From assembly GCF_037975245.1 (NCBI RefSeq), contig NC_092576.1, positions 30,482,611 to 30,546,610 on the forward strand: DNA of 64,000 nucleotides. Direction: 5' to 3'. A program made the translations under genes and the position numbers. The notes below the pieces were generated by a model. The model was not told where the DNA came from. It worked only from the letters and a program-made list of their open reading frames with translations, and did not search any database. This DNA comes from Apostichopus japonicus. Lineage: Eukaryota > Echinodermata > Holothuroidea > Aspidochirotida > Stichopodidae. Numbering within the stretch: position 1 is the stretch's first letter; every line of letters begins with the position of its first letter. Of the stretch, positions 45,984 through 57,890 are shown piece after piece.

Positions 45984-47890
45984 GGACACTGGTGATCGAT
46001 GTCGCTGGAGTGTCTGTTGCTGTCGATGCTCGGCATATAAAGTATCGCAAGTCAGAGAAAGAAATAAAAATCCCACGTCCTTGTGCGCTCAAGAAAAAAA
46101 CACGACCAAAGCCAGTCAAGGTAAAAGGCTCATTGTATATTTTATTATGATAACCCTTGCAATGGTTGTCATTCTACTGTAGTCAATGTGTGAGAAAATA
46201 GCGATAAAACAATATATTTCACTGTTTATTTGGGCACGGAAATTAACCATAAGCTTTCCACCATAATTTCCATCAAAAATGTGTTCCCTGTATGTTAAAG
46301 ATCATTTAAATGAACAGTCTGATGAAACGACAGTCAATGTTTGGTTTTCGTACAGTTGTCAGGTAGGAATCATATATACATTTTTCATGGATTTTTCTTT
46401 CTTTTAAAAGAGCCTACAGCTTACAACTTTATTGGCATGAAGCAGGATGAGCAAACATGTTACAATATTGTCCTCTTTCTCTTTGTAATTTTTATTTACA
46501 GGTACCATATTCTCAGTAGATCTGAGGGTAAATGGATTGATAATCACCGACCATGGACGAAGAAAGAACGACGAGAGGGAAGTCCGTGCGACCTTTGTCC
46601 AGTCAAACATTTGAATGCTGTATGGGAATTAAAACTCCATTTACGTTACTATCATATTGACAAAGGAATTAAGGTAGGCAATGTGTTAACGGTACCATGA
46701 AAAAGGAACTGTATCATTAAAAATAAGACATGCGGAACAGGCAACATACCAGAATGTCACTACCATTGTTACCTGTGTCAGGGTGTCCTGAAATGGAGAG
46801 TTGACTTCACTCACCGTGCTAGTATTTGTCAAGGTAATGACAAGAGATAAGGGTGTAACAGTAGCGATAGTGGCAATGGGGATGAGGCTGTCGGTTATAG
46901 TCAGTGTCGGTGGTTACGAAAACGTAAGTAGCGAAGGTAGGAGTGGTGATAGTGATAATAATCAGGAAGAGGAATTCATTGAAGAGGAAGAAAGAGAACC
47001 GAGTTAGGTACAATAGTGGAGAAGAATATCGAGGAGTGTTGATAGAGATGAAAATCAGTAAGAGAAAATCGTTGGAAGGGACAATAAAAATAGCAAATGT
47101 AGTGGAATTACCAAAATAGAACAAAGCGACGAAGACTTGTTCGAAGGAAATGTTGTGAACGTGGCTTACAATGTTGAATATAAATCTCAATACGCACATG
47201 AAAACAAAACATGGTGTTAATATCCACATTAGTGGTGTATGTGTGGATCAGTGAAATTCGATATTGTTAGTCCGTAAAACTATGAGGGGTGTTGACTACC
47301 CGCTACATGTACAAAGGAAACTACATGACGTAAATTCAGTATTGTAAATTGTAAATTTTGTATTGTTTCATGAATTTTTCATTTCATAAATGTAGTTATT
47401 TTTTTTTTTTTAATTAAACGATTGTTTAATTTTTAAATAAAGAGGCAACTTTACAAGGTGTTCCAGTCATTGTTCCCATCCCGCATATCTCAGAAAGCCG
47501 ATACCACCACAAAGATGGGACCGTTTTAAAGTGTGCTTGTTGTAAGCAGGGTAGATCGTGCGTTCACAAAGGAGCGTGTATATGGGTATATATAGGTTAA
47601 TTGGCTCCCACAAAAGAATTGGAGGAAGACGAAAATCTTATTGGTGATTTAGTCTACCCTCCTGTGCTCATATCTGAAACAGAATAAAAGTATTCCATGG
47701 CCACTTCCTCATGCATGGATAAATTTAAACGGGTAACTACCGCTCCTTTTTATGTGTCTGAATTTATTCCCACAGAAACCAACTGTTCATCGTGTGGACC
47801 GACTATCTCAACCCATGAAAATAACGGACAAGGCAACTCTTTTGACCTCCCACGGCATGGACAATGGTACTGTAACATACTGTAAGCTTT
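45984..47890 (+). pseudogene. HMGXB3/KDZ-like multidomain gene, copy A (5' part)
   Basis: 45984-46120: exon-like block between cag and gtaaaa, readable as DARHIKYRKSEKEIKIPRP or a Cys-rich alternative frame. 46502-46673: YHILSRSEGKWIDNHRPW then REGSPCDLCPVKHLNAVWEL and HLRYYH, a C2H2-like finger ending at donor gtaggc. 46760-47020: a second Cys/His block (CHYHCYLCQGVLKW) and an acidic tail. 47457-47600: VPVIVPIPHISESRY then KCACCKQGRSCVHKGAC, a SWIM-type CxC...CxH. 47640-47890: LVYPPVLISETE, IPTETNCSSCG-like blocks in two frames. It is truncated near 47900. The order matches the pre-transposase part of HMGXB3-like proteins, recalled from memory. Copy B is at 55396. Confidence 0.6.
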
Positions 47891-47964
47891 GACCGGAATG
47901 TACTTTACCATTTAGTGTAGCATTCTCCTATCTATCTGCTCGAGGAGGAGAACATCTTTTGTGA

Positions 47965-48440
47965 CCTGTTATCAATCGTGATGTAGTTTTTTGTGGCTTG
48001 CATGTTGAAGAGCATGAATGAAAGTACATCAAAACTAACTTAAAAACAAAAGGTGAAACCGTACGTGGGAGAGCTGCCAAGTAATCATTTAAAGGTCTCA
48101 CGGTAGAACTACAAAACACCAGCTGTCATAAAACTAGAACTCACAAGGCAAGAAAAACCTAGACATGAGCAGTGGCACAAAATAACAGCAAACCCTCCAC
48201 TTAATTCTATACAGCGCCACCAATTATTAAAGTAACACATCACTTTGAAAGGGTTACATTCTATGAAAAGAGCATAGTAAAACATGGTAAAATTTGGATG
48301 ATATTCTTTGTGAAGTTTCCCCCAACATCATGTCCTCCTTCAAGTCGGTGATGACAATAAGTAATCGATACAGGATATAATTACAAGGTAAACAATACAT
48401 ATGTAATCTTCCTTATTTTATGAAAGCCACCTTCTTCATG
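47965..48440. other. Dispersed repeat and unassigned sequence
   Basis: 47965-48018 matches 31300-31370. The rest has no recognisable frame or repeat. Confidence 0.45.
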
Positions 48441-48731
48441 TTCTTTGCTGATTTCAAAATGCACTCTGTATTTCGCCGTTTATCTGGGGCTGCCTTTTTT
48501 GGACGCTGGTATGCTGGGTAGGGGGGTTTCGTTTCGCTGCGTGCTGGTCGACCTTTTGTAGTTTTTGGAATGTTTCAGTGGGTGGTTGGGGCGTTTTGTC
48601 TCTACAGGTCGGTGGGCGCATGTATTTTTTCGGCTCGCTTGACTTGAGTTTGGTTTGTAAGAATGGGATGGCTCTGTAGTACCGTTTGGCCGTGACGTTG
48701 TGTCCCTCATGGCGGGTCACGTATAAAGCAC
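48440..48731 (+). mobile_element. LINE 3' end, second Tx1-like subfamily
   Basis: A GT-rich stretch ending 'catggcgggtcacgtataaagcac' at 48731, the same terminus type as 1890-1920 and 30302-30333 and related to the GCACGTAAAAAGCAC end at 337. It is probably the 3' UTR of a 5'-truncated copy. The minus-strand frames of 76-88 codons across it are by-products. Confidence 0.55.
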
Positions 48732-49660
48732 AATCTCTAACTTATGAGGGGGTCTACGTCTTCCTTTTTTTTTTTCGTCCACCCCGTACGACTTGGCCGT
48801 TTCCTGCAGAGCTCCATAGCTATATAACACTAGCCTAACGTGCAAAGGGGTTTCTACACATGTTGTTACCGACAACTGATCATCCTATGGTTCCCAACAT
48901 ATCGAAATATGAACTTCAAATTTCTTGGTAAGTAGCCATTTTCCGTAATTTTACCTGCTTACACGTATATGTAAGAATACTATCTGTAGAATGTACCACC
49001 TATTTCCCCCATATATGATGAAAAAAGCGTCGTGATTGGAAACTCCACGGAGCAACACCTCTGTTCGATAGTCACAAGGTCGTTGATCGAATGTAATGAC
49101 GTCACCCGCTTTTTCGATGGGTGTCCAAAAATCCCTCTAATAAAATCTGTTGCTGTGGTGGAATTCGGACACTTGAAATTCGTAGTGTCCGGATTCTCCC
49201 ACATACTAGGGACGAAAACCTCAGCATCACCTCATTGTGCATTATAATGATAATTTGTTGATGAATAATTATTTTTTTCATTACAAATATGATCGACAGT
49301 TCAATAGAAATATGAAATGGCATTGCAACAGCCACATTTTACGTCACATCACAGGATGAATGTAGATAACTGAATATGTTCCCATTGTAAGTGAACTGTA
49401 TTTCAAGTCAAATGGCGCTTGTGTGCAATGAACCTACGGGGCCTGGGAGAAGCGCGGGTGGCGAGGGGAGATAACATGACACTGATATTCGGGATATTAC
49501 TATTGCATTAAATACCTCAGCAATAATGAATGCTTCGATAACGTAGGGGCAGTAGACGAAGAAATTTGCGGATTTCGTTCACCGGAACTGACACTGAAAT
49601 TATTTCCTCGATTCCTCGCTGAGAGCCAATCAGAATGGATGAAATAATTTCTGTGTCAGC
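48732..49660. other. Intergenic, nothing recognised
   Basis: Short frames near 49032-49335 carry no family motif. 'ttcggacacttgaaattcgtagtgtccgg' at 49165-49195 could form a small hairpin. No transposon ends resolved. Confidence 0.4.
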
Positions 49661-50110
49661 TCAGTTTGGGGAAAAAATATTCGCGTCCGGGCCTTGGTAT
49701 ACCAATACATGGACCTTTTTTCTTATGTTTTTTCCTGACAGGTTTAACATGCCACGGACCCAATGAGGGAGATATCGTCTGTATGCACAAGAAAGCCTCG
49801 AATTGGCCTATACGGGATAAAAAAAAATGGGCAGATATCTCTGAGAAAAGCAGCGAAGCTGTATAATGGCTTTCTAGTCACTTCGCCCAACAACCATTTC
49901 GCCCAACCAGCCTGGTCATTTCGCCAAACCCTTATTTTTACTAATATTCAGCCAGAATAATTTCTATTCCACTAGTTCAATTTGAATTTTTTTTTTTGGG
50001 GGGGGGTAGGTAACTTCGTAATAGGTAAATAAAGAAGTGAGTTCCGCTCGATATCGATCGGAGTCTGTGCAGATATATTTCGGGTATAATGGGAGGATTA
50101 CACTACTTAA

Positions 50111-53100
50111 CCCTTTAGCAAGCAGTGGTACATATTTGTACCACTTCCTTCTCATCCCCCCTATTGCATAATTAAAAGACTTTCTCACTAGGTCTTCATT
50201 GTCTTTGGTACATATATGTACCACCTTTCATGTGGTTATAACTTCAGACTGGATATCAAAGACTAAGGGGGTCATGTGACTAGTCACATGGCAAGTGGTA
50301 CATATTTGTACCAGTGCCAACACAGTACCCTCTACAGCGCACATGCAAGTACAACACATTCAAGCTAATAAACAGCCTAGAAGAATCTCTTTTCATCCTT
50401 TTCACTGTTGAAGTAATCAGGTAAATACTTTTCTTTTCTTAATTTGTAAATGTTTAAGAATAATTTTGCTACATTATATGTAAGATTTGGTTAAATTTTC
50501 AAAGAAATATTCAAAGAATAAAATTACCATGCTGCACACAGTGCTCATATGATAAAAAATGTGAATAACCTTTATTGGCCCCTTACATCTTGTTGGGTAG
50601 TTATATGCTTAGGTAATTGTACACATGGGTGTATTTATATACCAAACTATTTCTTAGGGATAATATTATCACTCTGTTGCAAAAATTACTATATATTTGA
50701 TATCCGCGAAGAAATACCGACCCAAAATGTGTAGTCTACCGCCCTCAATTTTGAAAAATCTACATTTAGGCCATAACTATGTATAGGAATGTAGGTTTGG
50801 GGCCCAGTCTTAACATTATTTACACTTCTTTTGTTTCTCCCACTTTGAGTGAATGCTTCTTCGGGATATGTGTGCACTTTTGCAATATCTGGTAGTAGTG
50901 GAGCCGGGAAGGGATGACGTAAGTGGGTCACTAACCCAGTTACGTCATAGTTTACAGATTATGGTAATTTCTTCAGAAGGGTAGGGGTTTTGTGGGGGGT
51001 GTGGATCATTGATGAAACTTTTTTTCACATTTGTAAGAATTATTTTAGCATTTATTTTACATAGATTTATATCAATGGCTTAGGAACACTACTCTTTTGC
51101 ACATATTCTACCAACCAAAGTTTCCTACATGTATAACTTTCATCCAATCAGGGCTAATGGCAAAGTCTTGGAGTGCAGATCAGGTCCTGGCTATGATAAC
51201 AGGTGAAGGGCCGTTCCCTTCTATTACTGATGAACAAGCTTTCAACAGTGATGATGGGGGTGACTCAGATGCAGAGGATGAGATGGATGTCTCTACAGTC
51301 ACTACTAGAAGTGGGAGGTCATCGATGAATAATAGCCAGGACGGAAGTGGTAAGTCATACAGAAACTTTGTGGTGAGGAAGGGGTTGATTCGCATTGGCG
51401 TGGCAACACTTTCAGAGTAGGGAATTTGGATGGCTTGTGTTGAGGTTGCTTTTTACGGACAGAATAGTGGGGAGCCATATACAAAGCTCACGGTGCTAAC
51501 ACCAGTGAGTGGGAGGGATGCCACTAGCATGGAGAGGGACACATTGCGGTGGTACATTGACGAGAACACAGTGTATTTCATTGATATATTTCTTTTTATG
51601 TCGTTTTCAGCTGATGAGGAGGATGGTGAAGATAATGACGACGATGAGGACTATCATCCAAATGATGACATCCAGGTAGAGAGGACGGTGCCCTACTCTG
51701 ATTCAGATGAGAGTGATGAGGAATTAGTACAGAGGAAACCCAAAGTTAGAAAGGAAGAAACTAATGAATCGTTGAACTGGACAAAGGCAGAGTCAAAGCC
51801 AAAGACATACGATGAATTTACATTTGCCGAACCGAAGGGGATGACTAAACCCGTAGAGTCCAGCAGCTCCCCTATTGCATTCGTCTCCTTGCTGATCACT
51901 ACTTCTCTACTGGAACATATTGTAAGTCAGTCTAATCTATATGCTACTCAGTCTGGTGTTGATCTGAACACATCTTTGGAAGAGATGAAAGCATTTTTAG
52001 GCTTGCTTATCATCACGGGCTTTCACTCACTGCCTAGTATGTTCCTGTACTGGTCATCAGATCTAAACTGTCATGTTGAAGTTGTTAGCAAGGTAATGGC
52101 TGTAAAAAGATTCCGTAAACTCATGAGATACATTCATCTCAACAATGATAACGCAAAGATGCCGGCCAGAGATTCGGAACAGTTCGATAAACTGTATAAA
52201 GTAAGACCGATTATTGTTCACTTCAATAAGGTATTTCTGGAATTGTTCAAGCCAAGTCGTTTTTTATCAATTGATGAAAGCATGATTGCTTTCAAAGGGA
52301 GAAGCAGCCTAAAACAGTACATGCCACTCAAACCAATAGAGGTTTCAAAGTTTGGGTAATTGCATGTGCTGTAACAGGGTACTGCTTAGTAACAGATGTA
52401 TACACAGGCAAGAGTGCAGAAAGGGATAATGAAACGCCACTTGGAGAACTTATCTAAATCTTTTGAAATGCTTGGGTACTGTCTGTTTTTTGATAATTTT
52501 TTCAACTCTATAAATCTCCTTCATAAGTTATTGCAAAAGAATCTTTTCGTTCCAATCGAAAACAATTCCCCAATGACTTGTTGAAAAAGAACAAGGATTT
52601 GAAAAGAGGTGAGTATGACTCTTTCTCATGGGGAGAAATCAGTGCTTACCGTTGGAAGGACAGAGGTAAAAAGGCTGTCAATTTTGCATCAAACATGCAT
52701 AATCCAGCAGATGTTACTTCCGTACAAAGGAAAAATGCAGAGGGTGATAAGGAAAATATTCCATGCCCTAAAGCTATTTCCGATTATAACATGTATATGG
52801 GTGGGGTTGATCGTTTTCACCAACTTATGCAGACATATTCTATTGGCTGGCGGTCAAAACGATGGTGGCTGAAGATCTTTTATTACTACATAGATGCTGC
52901 AATTGTAAATTCTTACATTATGTACAAACATAACCTGAAACAAACCTGCCCCAAAACAAAACCTATGAGTCATCTCCAATTCAGATCTTTGTTGGCCACT
53001 GAACTGATCAACAACTACTCCTCACGTCAGAGACCAGGTCCATCAGCTCATGGCACCAGTGTACGTAAGCAAGGTAGAGCTGATGGTCGAGTAATGAATA

Positions 53101-53566
53101 TTGAACGGAAAATGCCTGGAAAACATTTACCTGTCACCAGTACGCGCAGAAGGTGTGCTTGGTGCAGCACCAAAAGGTCACAAAAAAGGACATCAGTTCA
53201 GTGCAAAGAATGCAAAGTTGGTCTTTGTATTGACTGCTTTGTGCCATTTCACACACAGATGCCCATTATATGCAAATTTATCATCTTCCATCCTTCCTTG
53301 TATACAATTTATTCAAGTTTTCTTGTTTTTTTATATTTCATTTCAGCGGTTTCTTTCCATAATCATGTAAGTGGTACATATATGTACCACTGCCAATCTG
53401 GTTACATACCAGTCATCGGAATGGTCATTGGTACACCCCACAACTTGACCCTGGGGGATGTGGACTTCATGATATTGGTAGTAATGTGTTAAAACACACT
53501 TAAATAAGCAATTTATGCCACAAATGAGCTGATTCCTGTGTTTCGAGAGTTGTGCCCTATAAAGGG
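50111..53566. mobile_element. PiggyBac element, 3,456 bp, TTAA target duplication
   Basis: Flanked by TTAA at 50107-50110 and 53567-53570. The ends are CCCTTTAGCAAGC and the complement of CCCTTTATAGGGC, so the shared terminal repeat is short (CCCTTTA). Subterminal palindromes GTGGTACATATTTGTACCAC or variants lie at 50125, 50206 and 50295 on the left and 53371 on the right. It contains one transposase gene (51157-53300). It lies within the non-autonomous element at 49869-54129. Confidence 0.95.
51157..53285 (+). pseudogene. PiggyBac transposase, one intron, several frameshifts
   Basis: Exon 1 runs from ATG 51157 to 51349 (acidic; MAKSWSADQVLAMITGEGPF) and splices at gtaagt/ttttcag to 51611 in matching phase. 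The acidic region is followed by a DDE_Tnp_1_7 domain: MKAFLGLLIITGFHSLPSMF, RFRKLMRYIHLNNDNAKMPA, SRFLSIDESMIAFKGRSS (first Asp). After a shift near 52350: YCLVTDVYTGKSAERDNETP (second Asp). After another: LFFDNFFNSINLL. The frame 52578 on has SDYNMYMGGVDRFHQLMQTY (third Asp-type GGVDR) and a C-terminal Cys-rich finger CAWCSTKRSQKRTSVQCKEC then CIDCFVPFH. Domain order is complete, so it decayed recently or the indels are errors. Confidence 0.92.
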
Positions 53567-55395
53567 TTAAGGCGTTTACGCATACAATGGAAGTTATATT
53601 ATTATACAAACACAGAGGAATCGGTCTTCATGAAAACCTATCAAACCTAACCCCTGAAACACTGATCCATCCTACTGACTAACAATTCCCTAACGTTTCC
53701 TTATTAAATTGGAAAAAATATATAAAACCCGTCCGTAATGTTGAAGTACTATATTTAATCAATGTAACCACTTTATCGATGTAACCACATATGTAATCAC
53801 ATGTGTAGGCCTAATGAATTTAACCACGACTTCAAGTTTCCTTAATACTCGGTTCGTATACCGTAACGTTAACAATTCCCGAACGTTTACTATCAAACCT
53901 ACCAAACCTAATCCCTTAAACACTGATCCATCCTCAAAATTCGTTAATATTCGGTTCGTATCCTGTAACGTTAACAATTCCCGAACGTTTCCTTACTAAA
54001 GTTATACAAAGTAAAGGACTTCAAATTTCCTTAATATTCCTTAATTCCAGAACGTTTCCTTTTGAAGTATCATATTTAATCAAGGTTGGGCGAAATGACC
54101 AGGCTGGTTGGGCGAAGTGTCCTGCTTCCGTATAATGTGCCGAAGTCTACGTTAAGCGACAGATTGAAGGGCAGGGTGCCATAGTAGTCAAGTCTGGTCC
54201 GATGCCAAATCTCACGGGTGAGGAGGAGGCAGCCATAGAGGCATGGCTGATGAAAATATCCCAAATCGGATACGGCCAGAAAAAGCGGGAACTGAAACTG
54301 GTAGTAAACAAAATACTTGACGAAGACGGAAGGACAACCATGTTCCCTAATAACCTACCGGAAGAGACTGCTTTAATCGGTTCATGTAGCGACACCCCAA
54401 GATTTCGGAGAGAAGTGGGGAGGCATTGGGCACGGAGAGGACTCTACTGACGACCGAGAAAGTGGACGCGTGGTATGACAAATTCCGCGACGACGATGTT
54501 AAGGGGAAAGGGGCGGAGATCATGGGAGATCCAAGTAGAATTTTTATCTGTGACGAGTGTGGATACCTCGTGTGGTCAATCTGAAAAGGTGTTGGCACCA
54601 CGGGGTGCCCGGAACGTGTATCAGCTGTCCAACTCGGACAGAAGGCAGATCACTGTTCTGGGTTGCATGAATGCGGCGGGAACCTATGCACCGCTGATGC
54701 CGATATACCCGGGAGTTCGCTTACGATATCACCCACTCAACAATGCCCCAGGAGATTAGTGTATCGGAAGGAGCACTAGCGGGTGGATGGACTCAGAATT
54801 TGTTTCTTTCGAGTGAACTGCCAACCACTTTTTGCCGTTCGTAAAGAAACAAGGAATAAGGTTTCCGATCCTAATACTGTGGGATGGCCACAGCTAGCAT
54901 CTGAATTTGGAGGTTGCAGAGCCCTGCAACGAGAATGGGATTATTCTCTACAGCATCCTTGCCCATGCCAGCCATATCATGTAGCCTTGCCGGCTTGAAA
55001 AGTTTGAAGAGCAGCTGGCAAGAGAAGGCGAAGGACTTCGTTTCCAGTCACATTGGCCAGACGGTGACGAAGCTGAACTGTGCAGAGGTATTCGCGGCCG
55101 CATGAAAAGAGGCGGCAAAACCATAATTGGCCGTGAATGGATTCAGAGCTGCTGGACTTCATCCATTCGACCCCAGCGCCTACGACCGAGCGAAGCTCCA
55201 GCCAAGCGAAGCTCTCAATCCATGCAGACCGATACCAGTCCAACCAGATGATGTCGCCATGCCACAGGACATCGATGCCACACCGCCGCCTGCCATGACC
55301 AATGTCTCTGCACCACCAACTGCCAATGCAGCAGCGTTCAATGCAATGGAGAAGTGCAAGAGTGACTATTGTATAATTGTCATTGTAATTTACAG

Positions 55396-57245
55396 GTACC
55401 ATATTCTGAGTGGATCTAAGGGGAAATGGATTGATAATCACCGACCATGGACGAACAAAGAACGACGAGACGGAAGCCCATGTGGCCTTTGTCCAGGCAA
55501 GTATTTAAAGGCTGTATGGGAATTAAAACGCCGTTTACGAGACTATTATATTGACAAAGGAATGTTAATGTGTTAACGGTACCATGCAAAAGAAACTGTA
55601 TCATTCAAAATAAGACATGCGGAACATACCAATGTAAGTAGCGAAGATAGGAGTGGTGATAGTGATGATAATCATCAAGAAGAATTCATTGAAAAGGAAG
55701 AAAGAGAACCGAGTTAGGTACAATAGTGGAGAAGATTATCGAGGTGATGTTCACAGTGAATATAGTAGTGATGTTGCAGGTAGTAGTATAAGGGATGTCG
55801 GTGGTTACGAAAAGGCAAGTATCGAGGGTAGGAGTGTTGATAGAGATGAGAATCAGGAAGAGGAATTCGTTGGAAGGGACAATAAAAATGCAGTGGAATT
55901 ACCAAAATAGAACAAAGGGACGAAGACATGTTCGAACGAAATGTTCTGAATGTGGCTTACAATGTTCAAACAAAACATGGTGTAAATATCCAGATTAGTG
56001 GATCAGTTAAATTCGATATTGTTAGTCCGTAAAACTATGAGGGTTGTTGACTACCCGCTACATGTACAAAGGAAATAACATGACGTAAATCCAGTCATCG
56101 TTTGTGAACATATACAAACCATTGTTAATTTTTTTCTTGTTATTAGATTTGAATTTGTTGAATTTTGTTTTAAAATTTGTTATTTGTTACTGTATTTTGG
56201 AATGAAACAATTCTTTAGTTCGTAATTAAAGAGGCAAGTTGTTTTTTGTTACTGTTTTTTAGAATTTAACAATTGTTTAGTTGTTAGTTAAAGAGGCAAG
56301 TTAACAAGGTGTTCCCGTGATTGTTCCCATCCCGCATATCTGAGAAAGCCGATACCACCACTTCTCCGTTTAACAACGCAACCGACTAATATGGCCGTCT
56401 TGGGAGATGCGTCGTTACGTTTGACAAAGACGGGACCGTTTTAAACTGTGCTTGTTTTAGCAGTAGATCGTTTGTACACAAAGGAGTGTATATGGTACCT
56501 CAAATAGTGTAATTGGCTCCCTACAATAGATTTAGAGCAAGACGAAAATTTTATTGATGATTAAGTCTACCCTCCTGTAGAAAATGATATTATAATATCA
56601 ATGTGCTCATATCTGAAACAGAATAAAAATATTCCATGGCCACGTCCTCGTGCGTACATAAAAACGAGTGGTGTGCTTTTTACGTGCAAAGAAAACGGAC
56701 ACGGACCCAAGGCCAACAGAACCAAAAACAATCTGTCTGAAAAGGAGCGGTAGTTATCCGTCTGAATTTATTGCCACTGAAACAATCTGTTCATCGTGTG
56801 GACATCAACTATCTCAAGCCATCAAAATAACGGACGAGGCAACTCTTTTGACCTCGCACGGCATGGTATTGTAACAAACTGCAAGGTTTGTCCGGAATGT
56901 AATTTACCATTTAGGTATAAAGAATTTACAATTTTAACCGTTCTTTTTGGTTTCGTTAGAAATGCTTCATCGTTTGGAGAAGGGGATTCAATGTTCGGTT
57001 GCTTTGGGAAGCCATACAGAAGCACTTAATAAGCAGCTGGATATGAACCTTCGACCACAGAATGTCATTAATAGCCTTATACATTTTCAGACCCTTTGCG
57101 CGAGGTCAAACCACTTTCACTGTGTTCTTTGTGGATATTACCCAGAAATTGTTATATTGGATATTGACAACAAAGGTGTATTTTGTTGCGATGTGAGAAA
57201 TTCAGAATTGCCAAGTGAATCCGAGGAGAATGACACCGTAGACTG
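55396..57245 (+). pseudogene. HMGXB3/KDZ-like multidomain gene, copy B, zinc-finger and Cys-cluster part
   Basis: 55396-55565 repeats copy A's finger (YHILSGSKGKWIDNHRPW, GSPCGLCPGKYLKAVWEL). The donor has been deleted (copy A aaggtaggca is missing). 55640-55998 is the acidic linker and a Cys block KCSECGLQCSNKTWCKYPD. 56300-56530 is the SWIM-like segment with CAC kept but its CxH Cys replaced by Phe. 56755-57245 reads YPSEFIATETICSSCGHQLS, CPECNLPFRYKEF, MLHRLEKGIQCSVALGSHTE, INSLIHFQTLCARSNHFHCV then LCGYYPEIVILDIDNKGVFC. These are landmarks of HMGXB3-like proteins just before their transposase-derived domain. Confidence 0.65.
56673..56742 (-). mobile_element. Short inverted Tx1-like LINE tail inside copy B
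   Basis: 'gtgctttttacgtgcaaagaaaacggacacggaccc...ccaacagaaccaaaaacaatc' is the complement of the family 3' end. Copy A lacks it (compare 47717-47745). The 20 bases after it (aaaaggagcggtagttatcc) are the reverse complement of the matching copy A bases, so a local inversion accompanied the insertion. Confidence 0.8.
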
Positions 57246-57890
57246 AGCAATTTTGGGAGGATCTAGAGAAAAACATATAGCTTTAGGATTGCCATTCTGA
57301 AATAAATACATACGACATATCACCATCGAATACATACTGGTCACCATACATATGGAGTAACACAGGGAATGGTAGAACCATCACTGAACACAGACAAATT
57401 CACAGGGAAGACGGGTTATTGGAAAACGATGCCCGTGAATTCACTCAAGAGCGGCTAATCGAAATTACACATGGCAGTAACGTTACATACATGAAACAGG
57501 TGGGGCAGAGATGTTGGAATTAAAGGAACATGTCAAAACTAGACATCATTAGGAAAATTCGGTGCAAAGTTACAAGGTTCCACTGGTGGGATCCTCCGGG
57601 GGTCAATGATTTGCCCGCATGGAGTTGTATGTGCTGCAACATTTATACTGCGTGCTGAAATTCCACGCGATGTTGTTGATTTAATTAAATCTATGAAATA
57701 TATTCCCAATGTCGTGATTGTTCATATGGCACATATGATTGTTGCGCATAACAAGAGATTCCCTGAAACGTTCAGTCTCGCCGCACCGTCAGTAGCGACA
57801 AAAAGGCTAGATGAGTCTGGCAATTTGTAAAGAATATGCCCTGGCTTAATGAACATAAATCTGTTCTACAGGCAATTTCCACCCAGTGAC
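57246..57890 (+). pseudogene. Transposase-derived (KDZ/HMGXB3-like) segment of copy B
   Basis: 57246-57540 has fragments EQFWEDLEKN and LELKEHVKTR. 57606-57830 reads ICPHGVVCAATFILRAEIPR then DVVDLIKSMKYIPNVVIVHM, the conserved 'CPHGIVY--K-LLRAESPRDFADLLLSWKH-PNVVVYDFA' block of HMGXB3-like proteins. The expected catalytic-type 'VYDFA' reads VHMAH. The block containing DRFHE is absent, so the domain is truncated. Identification is by memory of the family. Confidence 0.6.

Larger units (their letters stand above)
49869..54129. mobile_element. Non-autonomous element (about 0.8 kb) with 8-bp target duplication, hosting a piggyBac
   Basis: An 8-bp direct repeat GTATAATG flanks it (49861-49868, 54130-54137) inside pogo coding sequence. 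The ends are inverted repeats: CACTTCGCCCAAC near 49879, with extra TTTCGCCCAACCAGCCTGG words, and its complement ending at 54119. The interior right side carries direct repeats built on 'taacaattcccgaacgtttcc' (about 53682, 53868, 53970, 54042). After subtracting the piggyBac and one TTAA, about 800 bp remain without coding capacity. The 8-bp duplication is compatible with hAT or P-type mobilisation; the termini alone do not decide. Confidence 0.85.
49763..55370 (+). pseudogene. Pogo-type transposase gene split by a nested insertion
   Basis: The N-terminal HTH block ISLRKAAKLYN ends at 49868 and continues at 54130 as YNVPKSTLSDRLKGRV once the 4.26-kb insert is removed. 54202-54450: LTGEEEAAIEAWLMKISQIG then YGQKKRELKLVVNKIL. 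About 54470-54600: WYDKFRDDDV, SRIFICDE (first catalytic Asp). 54601-54759: LAPRGARNVYQLSNSDRRQI then TVLGCMNAAGTYAPLMPIYP. About 54850-54990: ILILWDGHS-HLNLEVAE-CNENGIILYS (second Asp) and AHASHIM. From 55127: VNGFRAAGLHPFDPSAYD. All are pogo/Tigger/Jerky-like DDE landmarks, in order, over several frames. The C-terminal frame runs in frame into the zinc-finger exon at 55396. Confidence 0.85.

Noticed and set aside
48454-48720. Minus-strand 76-88-codon frames as small basic proteins
   Set aside because: They lie antisense in a GT-rich LINE 3' UTR ending at the family terminus; the Pro/Lys-rich composition follows from the base bias.
54977-55441. 154-codon minus-strand frame
   Set aside because: Antisense to the pogo transposase C-terminus, which is confidently coding on the plus strand.
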